From an uncultured Prevotellaceae bacterium (lineage in GTDB: Bacteria; Bacteroidota; Bacteroidia; Bacteroidales; Muribaculaceae), in contig CAMVKS010000022.1 of assembly GCA_947167995.1 (NCBI GenBank), forward strand, positions 1 to 40,880: 40,880 bases of DNA, given 5' to 3'. The number at the start of each line of letters is the position of its first letter. Positions within the stretch are counted from its first letter, which is position 1. A model generated the notes under the pieces. It saw only the letters and a program-made list of their open reading frames with translations, was not told the origin of the DNA and did not search any database. A program made the translations under genes and the position numbers. Shown here one piece after another: positions 33,475 through 40,191 of this stretch.

Positions 33475-34797
33475 ATGAATAAACTGAAACTGATAATACA
33501 GCATGAGTACATGACTATGGTGGGCAAGAAGTCGTTCATTGTCATGACATTACTCATTCCTTTCCTCATCCTCTTGCTGGGGTGTATACCAGTGGCACTT
33601 GCCTACATCAACAGCAGTGCCGACTCGAGTGTTACTCGCATTGCGGTGATTGACGAGAGTGGCAACTTTGGCGCCGCATTCAAAAACTCGCCCAACTATC
33701 GCTTTGTGGTGATGAAGGGTGACAAGGCGGTCAATGCCCATGAGTTCTATAAGAATGCTGGTGAGGGTATCGATGCCGTGATGGTGATTCCTGCCAATGT
33801 TCTCGACGGTCAACAAGCCACAATCTATAGCGAGAACACTATCGACCAGGGAACCATAAACATGCTCACACAGTGCTTGAACGACACGTTGGTTAGTGCC
33901 AAGATAGCGTCGTTCAATGATCCCGACTTGGAGTCGAAAATCGAGCAGTCGCAGGTGAATGCGCAGGTCAAGAGCATCAAGTGGGACGAGAAGGGCGATG
34001 AGCAGGAGCAGAGTGCTCAGATTGCCTCAATCTTAGGCATGCTGCTTTCGTTCTTCATCTACACCTTCGTTCTCTCCTATGGCGCGATGATTATGAACAG
34101 CGTGGTCGAGGAAAAGACCAACCGCATCGTCGAGGTGATAGTGAGCAGCTGCCGTCCCATGGAGCTGATGATGGGAAAAATCATTGGTGTGGGACTTGTG
34201 GGCTTGACACAATTTCTCATCTGGGCTGTGCTGTTAGGCATTGGTTATCTTGTGCTCGGTATTGTGGCTGGTGGAGCTATGGTGGCAACTAATCCCGAGG
34301 CCATAACAGCAGGAATGAACATGCCGGGCAATGCCGACATGTCGAGTGGCTTAGGCGACGTGATGACAGCGCTGGCAAGCATCAACTGGCTGTCGCTGTT
34401 AGGCAACTTCGTGCTCTATTTCATTGGAGGCTATCTGCTTTATGCATCGCTATTTGCTGGTTTTGGCTCGGCAGTCGATCAGGCAAGCGACAGTTCGCAG
34501 TTCACTCTGCCCATTATTATTATCATGATGGTGGCCCTCTATGCTGGCATCGCTTGCATGGAGAACCCCAGCGGTCCAATGGCGGTGTGGTGCTCGATTA
34601 TCCCGTTCACCTCGCCGGTTGTAATGATGATACGCTTGCCGTTTGATGTGCCCTGGTGGCAGTTGCTGCTGAGCATTGTGCTGCTATATGCCACTGCTAT
34701 GGGATGCGTTTGGCTGTCGGCGCGCATCTATCGCACCGGAATCCTGCTCTATGGCAAGAAACGCTCGTTTAAAGAAGTGCTGAAGTGGGTAAAATAA
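33475..34797 (+). CDS. NatB-type ABC transporter permease
   Basis: This inner-membrane permease has 440 residues from the ATG at 33475. An upstream TTG would add 18 residues of low plausibility. It has one N-terminal transmembrane helix (about 20-45), a large periplasmic domain (about 45-185), then five or six helices. The conserved VVEEKTNRIVEVIVSSCRPMELMMGKIIGVGLVG block is the hallmark of ABC-2 permeases of the NatB/YhaP group. It pairs with the preceding ATPase. It ends 13 nt before the stop of the converging helix-turn-helix gene, and no terminator was seen in that gap. Confidence 0.92.
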   Translation: MNKLKLIIQHEYMTMVGKKSFIVMTLLIPFLILLLGCIPVALAYINSSADSSVTRIAVIDESGNFGAAFKNSPNYRFVVMKGDKAVNAHEFYKNAGEGIDAVMVIPANVLDGQQATIYSENTIDQGTINMLTQCLNDTLVSAKIASFNDPDLESKIEQSQVNAQVKSIKWDEKGDEQEQSAQIASILGMLLSFFIYTFVLSYGAMIMNSVVEEKTNRIVEVIVSSCRPMELMMGKIIGVGLVGLTQFLIWAVLLGIGYLVLGIVAGGAMVATNPEAITAGMNMPGNADMSSGLGDVMTALASINWLSLLGNFVLYFIGGYLLYASLFAGFGSAVDQASDSSQFTLPIIIIMMVALYAGIACMENPSGPMAVWCSIIPFTSPVVMMIRLPFDVPWWQLLLSIVLLYATAMGCVWLSARIYRTGILLYGKKRSFKEVLKWVK

Positions 34798-34810
34798 GTT
34801 AGGCTAAGGG

Positions 34811-35383
34811 TTATTTTCTTTTGACAATTGCCAGCCTGGCAAGACCATGAGTGCGACCAGCGATGTAAAGTGGTCGCACATTGCCGTTGTGCAGGTGGTT
34901 GGTGGCCATCATGGGCTGTCCGAGGCCAAAGACCATGACATCGAGAGTGTCGCCCACATTAAGGCGGCTGCTGCCTCTCACTTCCAAGACCTCAAAATGG
35001 CGATTGCCAAGATATTTCATTCGGCAGTATCGGTCAGGGAGCCATTCCATTTCTACTTCTTCTCCTTTTTTCAGTTGGTCGCTCTGTATTATGTCTTGAT
35101 TCAGAGATCCCGATGCAGGGTCTTCGTTTCGCAATGTGAATGCGTGCCAGTCACGGTATCCCAAATAGCGTGCTAAAACACTCAAAGTGGCATTGCTTGG
35201 CTCATGGTTGTCGTTGACATATCCTACCATTCGTTTGATGGTGCTGATGCTCACTCTCTCACCTGTAGTTTGCGACACTTGCAGGATTAAGGCGTCAAAG
35301 TCGCTGGGTGTAGCAAGAGTGCGCCCAAACTTGTTTTGGACTTGTCTTAACAGTTCTTTTATATCGCCTTTGTTGTCATTCAT
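34811..35383 (-). CDS. Helix-turn-helix protein with C-terminal beta domain
   Basis: This is a 190-residue protein. The N-terminal half (about 8-78) has the Bacteroidota-specific pattern ISTIKRMVGY, then TLSVLARYLGYRDWHAF, which reads as a helix-turn-helix related to XRE-type domains. The C-terminal half (about 97-190) is beta-rich (KKGEEVEMEWLPDRYCRMKYLGNRHFEVLEV, VGDTLDVMVFGLG) and probably binds a ligand or partner; its family is not recognised. It is last in the minus-strand signalling cluster and has its own promoter with a 10-bp-phased TGAACCA direct repeat upstream. It is therefore the best candidate to bind that repeat. The -7 box ends only 4 nt before the ATG, and no other in-frame ATG could serve. 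Confidence 0.8.
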   Translation of the reverse strand: MNDNKGDIKELLRQVQNKFGRTLATPSDFDALILQVSQTTGERVSISTIKRMVGYVNDNHEPSNATLSVLARYLGYRDWHAFTLRNEDPASGSLNQDIIQSDQLKKGEEVEMEWLPDRYCRMKYLGNRHFEVLEVRGSSRLNVGDTLDVMVFGLGQPMMATNHLHNGNVRPLYIAGRTHGLARLAIVKRK

Positions 35384-35387
35384 GGTG

Positions 35388-35395
35388 CAAAAATA
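35388..35395 (-). promoter_or_regulatory. Promoter -7 element of the helix-turn-helix gene
   Basis: The minus strand reads TATTTTTG (TAnnTTTG). A TTTG 22 bp upstream (35418-35421) may be the -33 element. The transcript would start at or within a few bases of the ATG at 35383. Confidence 0.55.
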
Positions 35396-35433
35396 ATGAA
35401 TATTATTCCATTATTGACAAAATTATAGATAGA

Positions 35434-35450
35434 TGAACCAAAATGAACCA
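35434..35450 (-). promoter_or_regulatory. TGAACCA direct repeat, site 1
   Basis: Plus-strand sequence TGAACCA (35434-35440) and TGAACCA (35444-35450) repeat with a 10-bp period, so both face the same side of the helix. The pair lies 39 bp upstream of the -7 box of the helix-turn-helix gene. The same pair occurs at 38439-38455. Confidence 0.7.
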
Positions 35451-35518
35451 AATAAAGTGGGCTTAGACAGAAATTACATTGGTTATGATAACACTATTAA
35501 TGGGGTGTTTAGCAATGC

Positions 35519-36925
35519 TTACTTTTGTTTCATGTCGTTGAAGATTGGGGCGAGTTTTGGGTAATGCTCGTTAACATATCTTATGGTTGTTTTTCGTGCC
35601 TCGTTGCGTGTGTTGTCAAGAAGCTTCTGGCCTTCTTGGGTGGCCATGTAGTTGCGCAGTGCGGTGTCAAGGTTTGGGTCGCTCTTGTAGATGGTGAAGA
35701 CCTTGGCTGCCACTCGGTCTTCAATGCTTTGGACCAACCTGTTGCACGCATTGATTCGTGACACGCCACCAAAGATTTGGGATATCTCTTCGAGCCTGTC
35801 GTTGTGTGACGATACAAGCTGTTGAGCCTCGGAGCGGGCAAATGAAAGAACGTCTTGCTCGAATGATGGAGGCAAGGTTGCGGATGAAGGTTGAGGCTTG
35901 CCAGCGGTGGCGGCTTGAGGCTCGATGACCTCTTGTTGTGAAATCTGCTCCAACTGGTTGTGGGCAGGGGTTTCGCGAGAAACAGCGAGTGAGGTGTCGA
36001 CAGCCGAAGTGCTTGTGTCTTGTGTTTGTTGTGCAACTGTTATGGAATCTGATGGATAGGGCTTCAGATTATCTTTCCCATTGTTCCGAAAGATGGCTGT
36101 CAAAGCAAGTATTGCCGCAAGGAAGATAGCGGCAACACCCCACATCCAGTGGCGTGAGCGATGGTTGAGGATGCGCTTGGCAAGGGAGGCAGATTGGGGG
36201 CGGTCGTTGCGATTTTCCTTGCAACATGCTTGGGCCAGGCGCTTGAGGCGGCTGTCGCTGTGTGGCAGTAGGTCGTTGAGTTCTTGGACTATCACTCCCA
36301 ACGAGTAAAGATCGGAGCGGCTGTCTATTTTCTCGCCGCCGAGAAGCTCGGGAGCGGCATAGCGGCGAGTGCCTGCGGGACCCTTGAGGATGGCATGAGC
36401 GGCAGTGTCGCTCACTCCAAAGTCGATGAGCTTGACGCGGTTGCCGTCGGCGGCTATCATGACGTTGCTTGGCTTGAGGTCGCGGTGAACCACTTGACGG
36501 TTGTGAATATATTCCAAGGCTTCGAGTAGTTGGACGGTGATGTGGTGTGCCTGGTCTCGGTCTAAGTCACCGCGCTCCATGACCTCTCGCAGTGTGCTGC
36601 CGTCGACCCACTCCTGCACGATGCACATGCCCAGGCCTTCAACATCTTCTATCCCAATTACGGCTGCGATGCCAGGATGTGACAGGTGGTAGCCAATGTC
36701 AAATTCCTTGCGATGCTGAGCGAGAGCGATGGGATTGTCGCTATACTCAGCTTTTATGGCCTTGAGCACATGCCACTTGCCGTGGCGACGAGCACGATAC
36801 ACGGCGCTGAAACCGCTCTCGCTCTCGCGCAGCAGCTCCACGTCTTGCCATCGGTCCTCGCTGGCCATTATCTCCAAGGCATCGTCGGGCCAGCCCGACT
36901 CGCTATGTGTCTCATCGTTATTCAC
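35519..36925 (-). CDS. Transmembrane Hanks-type Ser/Thr protein kinase
   Basis: This is a 468-residue kinase with an N-terminal cytoplasmic catalytic domain (about 26-260). The Gly loop is degenerate (RESESGFSAV). Lys55 (HVLKAIK), Glu74, HRD at 147-149 (VVHRDLKPSN), DFG at 168-170 and APE near 201-203 are intact, so it should be active. One transmembrane helix follows (about 271-289, WGVAAIFLAAILALTAIF). Then comes a periplasmic part of about 180 residues, Ser/Thr/Gln-rich at first and helical at the end. The start is GTG at 36925; an internal ATG (residue 20) is possible because the promoter lies only 4 nt away. It sits between the FGE-like and helix-turn-helix genes. Confidence 0.9.
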   Translation of the reverse strand: MNNDETHSESGWPDDALEIMASEDRWQDVELLRESESGFSAVYRARRHGKWHVLKAIKAEYSDNPIALAQHRKEFDIGYHLSHPGIAAVIGIEDVEGLGMCIVQEWVDGSTLREVMERGDLDRDQAHHITVQLLEALEYIHNRQVVHRDLKPSNVMIAADGNRVKLIDFGVSDTAAHAILKGPAGTRRYAAPELLGGEKIDSRSDLYSLGVIVQELNDLLPHSDSRLKRLAQACCKENRNDRPQSASLAKRILNHRSRHWMWGVAAIFLAAILALTAIFRNNGKDNLKPYPSDSITVAQQTQDTSTSAVDTSLAVSRETPAHNQLEQISQQEVIEPQAATAGKPQPSSATLPPSFEQDVLSFARSEAQQLVSSHNDRLEEISQIFGGVSRINACNRLVQSIEDRVAAKVFTIYKSDPNLDTALRNYMATQEGQKLLDNTRNEARKTTIRYVNEHYPKLAPIFNDMKQK

Positions 36926-36929
36926 GCCT

Positions 36930-36937
36930 CAAAGATA
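36930..36937 (-). promoter_or_regulatory. Kinase promoter -7 element
   Basis: The minus strand reads TATCTTTG (TAnnTTTG), ending 4 nt before the GTG start at 36925. Either the mRNA is leaderless or translation starts at the ATG of residue 20. Confidence 0.5.
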
Positions 36938-36983
36938 GCACATTTTGCGGCAAATTACAAGGTGTGTAGTTGAGATTATAGTT

Positions 36984-37068
36984 TATCTTTGTGTATTTAT
37001 ATTTTTAAGGGTAGTTCTCTAATAAATTCAAAAATTATAGAACTACCCTTAAACTATCGTCTTTTTTT
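36984..37068 (+). ncRNA. Possible small RNA or terminator hairpin
   Basis: A plus-strand TATCTTTG box (36984-36991) is followed by a perfect 14-bp hairpin (37005-37018 with 37039-37052, stem TTAAGGGTAGTTCT) and then seven T residues (37062-37068). Read on the plus strand this is promoter, hairpin and T-tract within about 75 nt, opposite to the flanking genes. Read on the minus strand the hairpin may simply end the FGE-like transcript, because it lies 18 nt after its stop. The second reading is the safer one. Confidence 0.4.
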
Positions 37069-37070
37069 AG

Positions 37071-37883
37071 TTATTCTTCAATTGATAAAGCGAGCCTTAG
37101 ACCTATATCTTTACGTTTTGCATTAGAATAAGCACAATCACGATTGTTAACAAAGAATTCATCATAATAAGAGTTTATTTCAACTGTTCTGCCCCATCTT
37201 TCAGCGACTGATGTATATGAAAGTCCACCATCATATGCGCCACCGCGGTAGACATGTTTACCCCCTTCTTGAGGTCCTTGTGGATTATTTGCAGGCTTTT
37301 CGTCTTTGTCAAAGAGCAGGAACCAGTCGTTACACCACTCATTTACATTGCCACTCATATCGTAAAGACCTAATTCATTTGGTTTCTTTTTTGCAACAGC
37401 TTGAGGTTTGTAATTGCTGTTTTTTGAATACCACGCAATTTCATCAATTTCATTACTGCCTGAAAAGACGTAACCTTTACTTTTCATTCCTCCACGAGCG
37501 GCAAATTCCCATTCTGCTTCGGTAGGCAGACGGAAATTATACCCAGTCATCTTGTTGAGTTTCGAGATGAATTCTTGACATTGGTCCCACGATACACAAT
37601 TGACAGGAAGGTCGGGGCCAATCACTTCACTGGGGTTACTTCCCATTACGAGCTCCCATAACTTTTGAGTGACTTCTGTTTTTCCAATTTTATAGCTGGA
37701 CAAAGTAACTTGATGTTTGAAGTCGGTAGTGTCGCCCATCAAGAATTGTCCACCTTCAACATCCACCATCTCAAATGATACGTTCTCCAATGTGAATTTG
37801 TTTCCTTCAACTTTCACATTGTGACATGAGCAAAGCAATGTAGCAATTACTAAACTTGAAAAAAAGAATCTATAATTCTTCAT
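37071..37883 (-). CDS. Formylglycine-generating-enzyme-like (SUMF1-domain) lipoprotein
   Basis: This is a 270-residue lipoprotein. The signal peptide ends in a lipobox (LLCSC). An FGE/SUMF1 fold fills the rest, with VEGGQFLMGDTT, YKIGKTEVTQKLWELVMG, PVNCVSWDQCQEFISKLN, FRLPTEAEWEFAARGG, MSGNVNEWCNDWF and YRGGAYDGG at the usual places. True formylglycine-generating enzymes use two C-terminal cysteines; here the last segment (NNRDCAYSNAKRKDIGLRLAL) has one Cys. It is therefore more likely a non-catalytic or differently acting member, as in many kinase-linked relatives. The DUF4177-like lipoprotein gene is 19 nt upstream, and they form one operon. Confidence 0.88.
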   Translation of the reverse strand: MKNYRFFFSSLVIATLLCSCHNVKVEGNKFTLENVSFEMVDVEGGQFLMGDTTDFKHQVTLSSYKIGKTEVTQKLWELVMGSNPSEVIGPDLPVNCVSWDQCQEFISKLNKMTGYNFRLPTEAEWEFAARGGMKSKGYVFSGSNEIDEIAWYSKNSNYKPQAVAKKKPNELGLYDMSGNVNEWCNDWFLLFDKDEKPANNPQGPQEGGKHVYRGGAYDGGLSYTSVAERWGRTVEINSYYDEFFVNNRDCAYSNAKRKDIGLRLALSIEE

Positions 37884-37902
37884 TGTCTCTTATTGTTTTG
37901 GG

Positions 37903-38310
37903 TTAAACATTTGAATCTTCTTTTTTATCTTCTTTCTTTTCGTCTTTCTTGTCGTTGCCGCCTGACTGTTTTGGGCGTTTGAAGATCAAGGTTACAGCCG
38001 AGGAGCGGGTGTTGGATTGAATGCCAGTCACATACTTGTCGTTGCCATAGTTTGGGTGAGTGGTTTCGAGCTCGGTGTAGGTTCCCACGAGTTCCCACCC
38101 CTCGTTGCCAAGTTGGTTGATTTCGTTCTCCGAAACCACAAGGAACTTGGATGCGAAATCGCTGTACTCGGTTTTTATGCCAGGGTCACAGATGCCACCA
38201 GCTCTCACTACTTTGTATTCCCACTCGGTCTTTTGGTTGTTTCCGCCGCACGATGTGAGTGCCGCCACAATGCCCATTGTCAAGGCAATCATTAAGAGTG
38301 TTTTTTTCAT
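37903..38310 (-). CDS. DUF4177-like lipoprotein
   Basis: This is a 135-residue lipoprotein. The signal peptide ends in ALTSC. The core shows the DUF4177 pattern: WEYKVVRAG at about 30-38, INQLGNEGWELVGTY at 64-78 and ALIFKRP-like VTLIFKRP at the end of the domain. The tail is Lys/Asp/Glu-rich (KKDEKKEDKKED), which is low-complexity. No function is known for this family. It is first of a two-gene unit with the FGE-like lipoprotein, with a TGAACCA direct repeat upstream of its promoter. Confidence 0.75.
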   Translation of the reverse strand: MKKTLLMIALTMGIVAALTSCGGNNQKTEWEYKVVRAGGICDPGIKTEYSDFASKFLVVSENEINQLGNEGWELVGTYTELETTHPNYGNDKYVTGIQSNTRSSAVTLIFKRPKQSGGNDKKDEKKEDKKEDSNV

Positions 38311-38381
38311 TTTCTTGAGCTTTAATGAAGGTTATTATTAAGATTATAATGAAATCAAAAAAAATGTGTTGAATGATTGTG

Positions 38382-38389
38382 CAAATTTA
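38382..38389 (-). promoter_or_regulatory. Promoter -7 element of the lipoprotein-FGE operon
   Basis: The minus strand reads TAAATTTG (TAnnTTTG), about 70 nt before the ATG at 38310. No -33 TTTG was seen at the usual distance. Confidence 0.55.
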
Positions 38390-38438
38390 CAGAATAATAT
38401 CAAAAAAAAGCGAGCAAATGTGCTTTTTAAAAAAGGCG

Positions 38439-38455
38439 TGAACCAAGATGAACCA
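38439..38455 (-). promoter_or_regulatory. TGAACCA direct repeat, site 2
   Basis: TGAACCA at 38439-38445 and again at 38449-38455 on the plus strand, the same 10-bp period as the site at 35434. It is 50 bp upstream of the -7 box of the minus-strand lipoprotein gene and in the same orientation relative to that gene as site 1 is to the helix-turn-helix gene. It is also about 80 bp upstream of the -33 element of the divergent LD-carboxypeptidase gene. Confidence 0.7.
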
Positions 38456-38537
38456 TTTCCAGCAGGAGATTTTAATGAGATGATAGAAATGGAGCCCTCT
38501 TGACGATGGAGGAAAACCTGAAACTTATCGCTTACTG

Positions 38538-38568
38538 TTTGCTGTTTCTGTTTTTATTGTTATTTTTG
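38538..38568 (+). promoter_or_regulatory. LD-carboxypeptidase promoter
   Basis: TTTG (38538-38541), then 19 bp, then TATTTTTG (38561-38568). This is the best match in the window to the full Bacteroidota promoter, -33 TTTG and -7 TAnnTTTG. The leader is about 30 nt. Confidence 0.8.
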
Positions 38569-38604
38569 CACAATAATTAATCACATTATCAATACAATTG
38601 AACT

Positions 38605-39654
38605 ATGAAGAAGACGTTATTATTGCTGATTTTAATACTGACAGTGGCAACTGCTGGCATGGCTCAGCGCAGGCATCATCATCGTGGTAATCATCATCGA
38701 CACCACCGCATGGAGAGAAGGGAAAATCCCAAGGCTCCTGAATTTCTCAAGCAAGGAGATAAAATAGCAATACTCTCTCCCTCGAGTGTTCCCACCGACT
38801 TGAGTATCATCGACAAGGGAGCTGCGGTACTGCGGCAATGGGGATTCCAAACTGTTGAAGGACGATATGCCCGCACCAACTATCACACCTTTGCAGGCAC
38901 CACCGAGCAACGTTACAGCGACCTGTTGTGGGCATTGCAGGATTCTTCAATCAAGGCGATACTGTGCTCTCGTGGCGGTTATGGCTCGGCCAATGTGCTC
39001 AACCTGCTGCCTCTCGACACACTGGCAAAATACCCTAAATGGATTATCGGCTACAGCGATATCACAGGTTACCTGAGTGCGCAGGTGCGTGCCGGCAACA
39101 TGTCGATTCATGGCAACATGTGTGGCTATCTTGCCCAGACTGGCGGCAACGACCAGCTCAGCTTGTGGTTGCGCGACATGCTCATGGGCACGATGCCTCG
39201 CTATGAGGTGCCGGGCAACGAGTATAACAAGCCCGGCAAGGCGAGTGGCATCTTGGTTGGTGGCAACATGTGTGTCTATGGCGATATTGCCGATACTCCC
39301 TACGACTTCCTTGACCGTGCCTTTGTCGACCACCACGACATCATCCTCTTCATCGAGGAGGTGGAAGAGCCTTACTCTCGCATCGACCGCATGTTCCAGC
39401 ACTTGATTCTGAGAGGAGTGATGAACAAAATCAAGGCACTCGTCGTTGGTCGCTTCGATGGTTGCCCCACATCACGTGATTATAAATCGGTGTTTGAGTT
39501 CATTGATGAGTATGTTAGACCCTACAACATCCCCATCTGCTACGATTTTCCCGCTGGTCACGACGAGAGTTGGAACTATCCCTTGATTGAGGGTTGCCCC
39601 GTTACACTCGATGTGAGCAAGGAAAAGGTGACAATGGAGTTTAACATGCCCTAA
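38605..39654 (+). CDS. Exported LD-carboxypeptidase (S66 family)
   Basis: This serine peptidase probably trims the terminal D-residue from muropeptide tetrapeptides during peptidoglycan recycling. It has 349 residues. A signal peptide (1-20, ending AGMAQ) is followed by a His-rich stretch (RRHHHRGNHHRHHRMERR) before the domain begins at FLKQGDKIAILSPSS. The nucleophile Ser is in WIIGYSDITGY, preceded by LCSRGGYGSANV. The Glu is in ILFIEEVEEPYSRIDRM, and the His in FPAGHDESWNYPLIEG. Classical LdcA is cytoplasmic; the signal peptide here predicts periplasm. The His-rich linker could bind metal. The gene diverges from the lipoprotein-FGE operon. Confidence 0.93.
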   Translation: MKKTLLLLILILTVATAGMAQRRHHHRGNHHRHHRMERRENPKAPEFLKQGDKIAILSPSSVPTDLSIIDKGAAVLRQWGFQTVEGRYARTNYHTFAGTTEQRYSDLLWALQDSSIKAILCSRGGYGSANVLNLLPLDTLAKYPKWIIGYSDITGYLSAQVRAGNMSIHGNMCGYLAQTGGNDQLSLWLRDMLMGTMPRYEVPGNEYNKPGKASGILVGGNMCVYGDIADTPYDFLDRAFVDHHDIILFIEEVEEPYSRIDRMFQHLILRGVMNKIKALVVGRFDGCPTSRDYKSVFEFIDEYVRPYNIPICYDFPAGHDESWNYPLIEGCPVTLDVSKEKVTMEFNMP

Positions 39655-39694
39655 GTGATTGGGTATATATCTCACGTTAAAGCACTTTAGGTAT

Positions 39695-39726
39695 AAAAAA
39701 ATAATCCTCGACTCGCGTCGGGGATT
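39695..39726 (-). terminator. Minus-strand terminator with no gene before it
   Basis: AATCCTCGAC (39703-39712) pairs with GTCGGGGATT (39717-39726, one G-U) around a 4-nt loop. On the minus strand seven T residues follow (39701-39695). No recognised minus-strand gene lies directly upstream of it. Confidence 0.75.
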
Positions 39727-39844
39727 GCTTAACTAATTAACCTTCTAATACCATTAACATAAACCTTAAAACAAAAATGAAAAAGAATTTTACGTCATCA
39801 CGACGTTGTTGATTTCATAACCTTAAAAACTAATACCATGAAAA
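39697..39844 (-). ncRNA. Candidate minus-strand small RNA
   Basis: A TAAATTTG box (39858-39851) followed about 120 nt later by the strong hairpin and T-tract at 39695-39726 would give a transcript of about 150 nt. It has only a 13-codon open frame and one more short stem (ACGTC-GACGT near 39795-39810). The inference rests on promoter and terminator placement only. Confidence 0.35.
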
Positions 39845-39930
39845 CTGATGCAAATTTACACTCTTTTGCCATACGCTCCAAATTTTCTGGTATAAAAAAT
39901 ATGATTTTTAGTCATTCTTTAACGTTATTT

Positions 39931-39938
39931 TATATTTG
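39931..39938 (+). promoter_or_regulatory. Orphan plus-strand promoter -7 element
   Basis: TATATTTG is an exact TAnnTTTG match. It stands just before the orphan open frame and the more G/C-rich patch at 39961-40058. Confidence 0.45.
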
Positions 39939-39947
39939 TGTACATAA

Positions 39948-40058
39948 TTTTACAATAAAAATGCCGCCGTTGGCAATCTCGATGGAACATTGAAGAATGG
40001 GACCTATAGCACTACGCTTCAGGAATGTGAATGGAAAGAGCTCGTCTATCTCACTTAA
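39948..40058 (+). pseudogene. Possible gene remnant or tiny gene
   Basis: 36 codons stay open and end in TAA (40056-40058), reading NLDGTLKNGTYSTTLQECEWKELVYLT at the end when split by position, which has ordinary protein composition. No ATG, GTG or TTG start precedes it in frame apart from an internal TTG. The patch is richer in G/C than its flanks. It may be the C-terminal stub of a lost gene; no family was recognised. Confidence 0.3.
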
Positions 40059-40122
40059 ATGACACGAATTTCTCTCTTTGCAGAGGAGCAGCTTTATCCT
40101 CCTTTTCTGACTGTAATGGACT

Positions 40123-40158
40123 CAAAAATAAAGGACTCGCTCAAGGAGGAGCGAATCC
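40123..40158 (-). terminator. YebC terminator
   Basis: GGACTCGCTC (40133-40142) pairs with GAGCGAATCC (40149-40158) with one mismatch. On the minus strand it is followed by TTTATTTTT. It lies about 35 nt after the YebC stop codon. Confidence 0.8.
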
Positions 40159-40191
40159 CTTTTCTCATTAACAACTAAAGAGGTTTAGGTT

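Larger units (their letters stand above)
39655..40191. other. Long stretch without a recognised gene
   Basis: This 537-bp A/T-rich stretch lacks an assignable gene but is not featureless. It holds a minus-strand terminator (39695-39726) with a minus-strand -7 box (39851-39858) upstream of it. There is a plus-strand -7 box (39931-39938), an orphan open frame (39948-40058) and the YebC terminator (40123-40158). Leader-like words recur: TAATACCAT occurs twice (about 39749 and 39831), as do ATAACCTTAAAA-type words and ATGAAAA. Confidence 0.6.
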
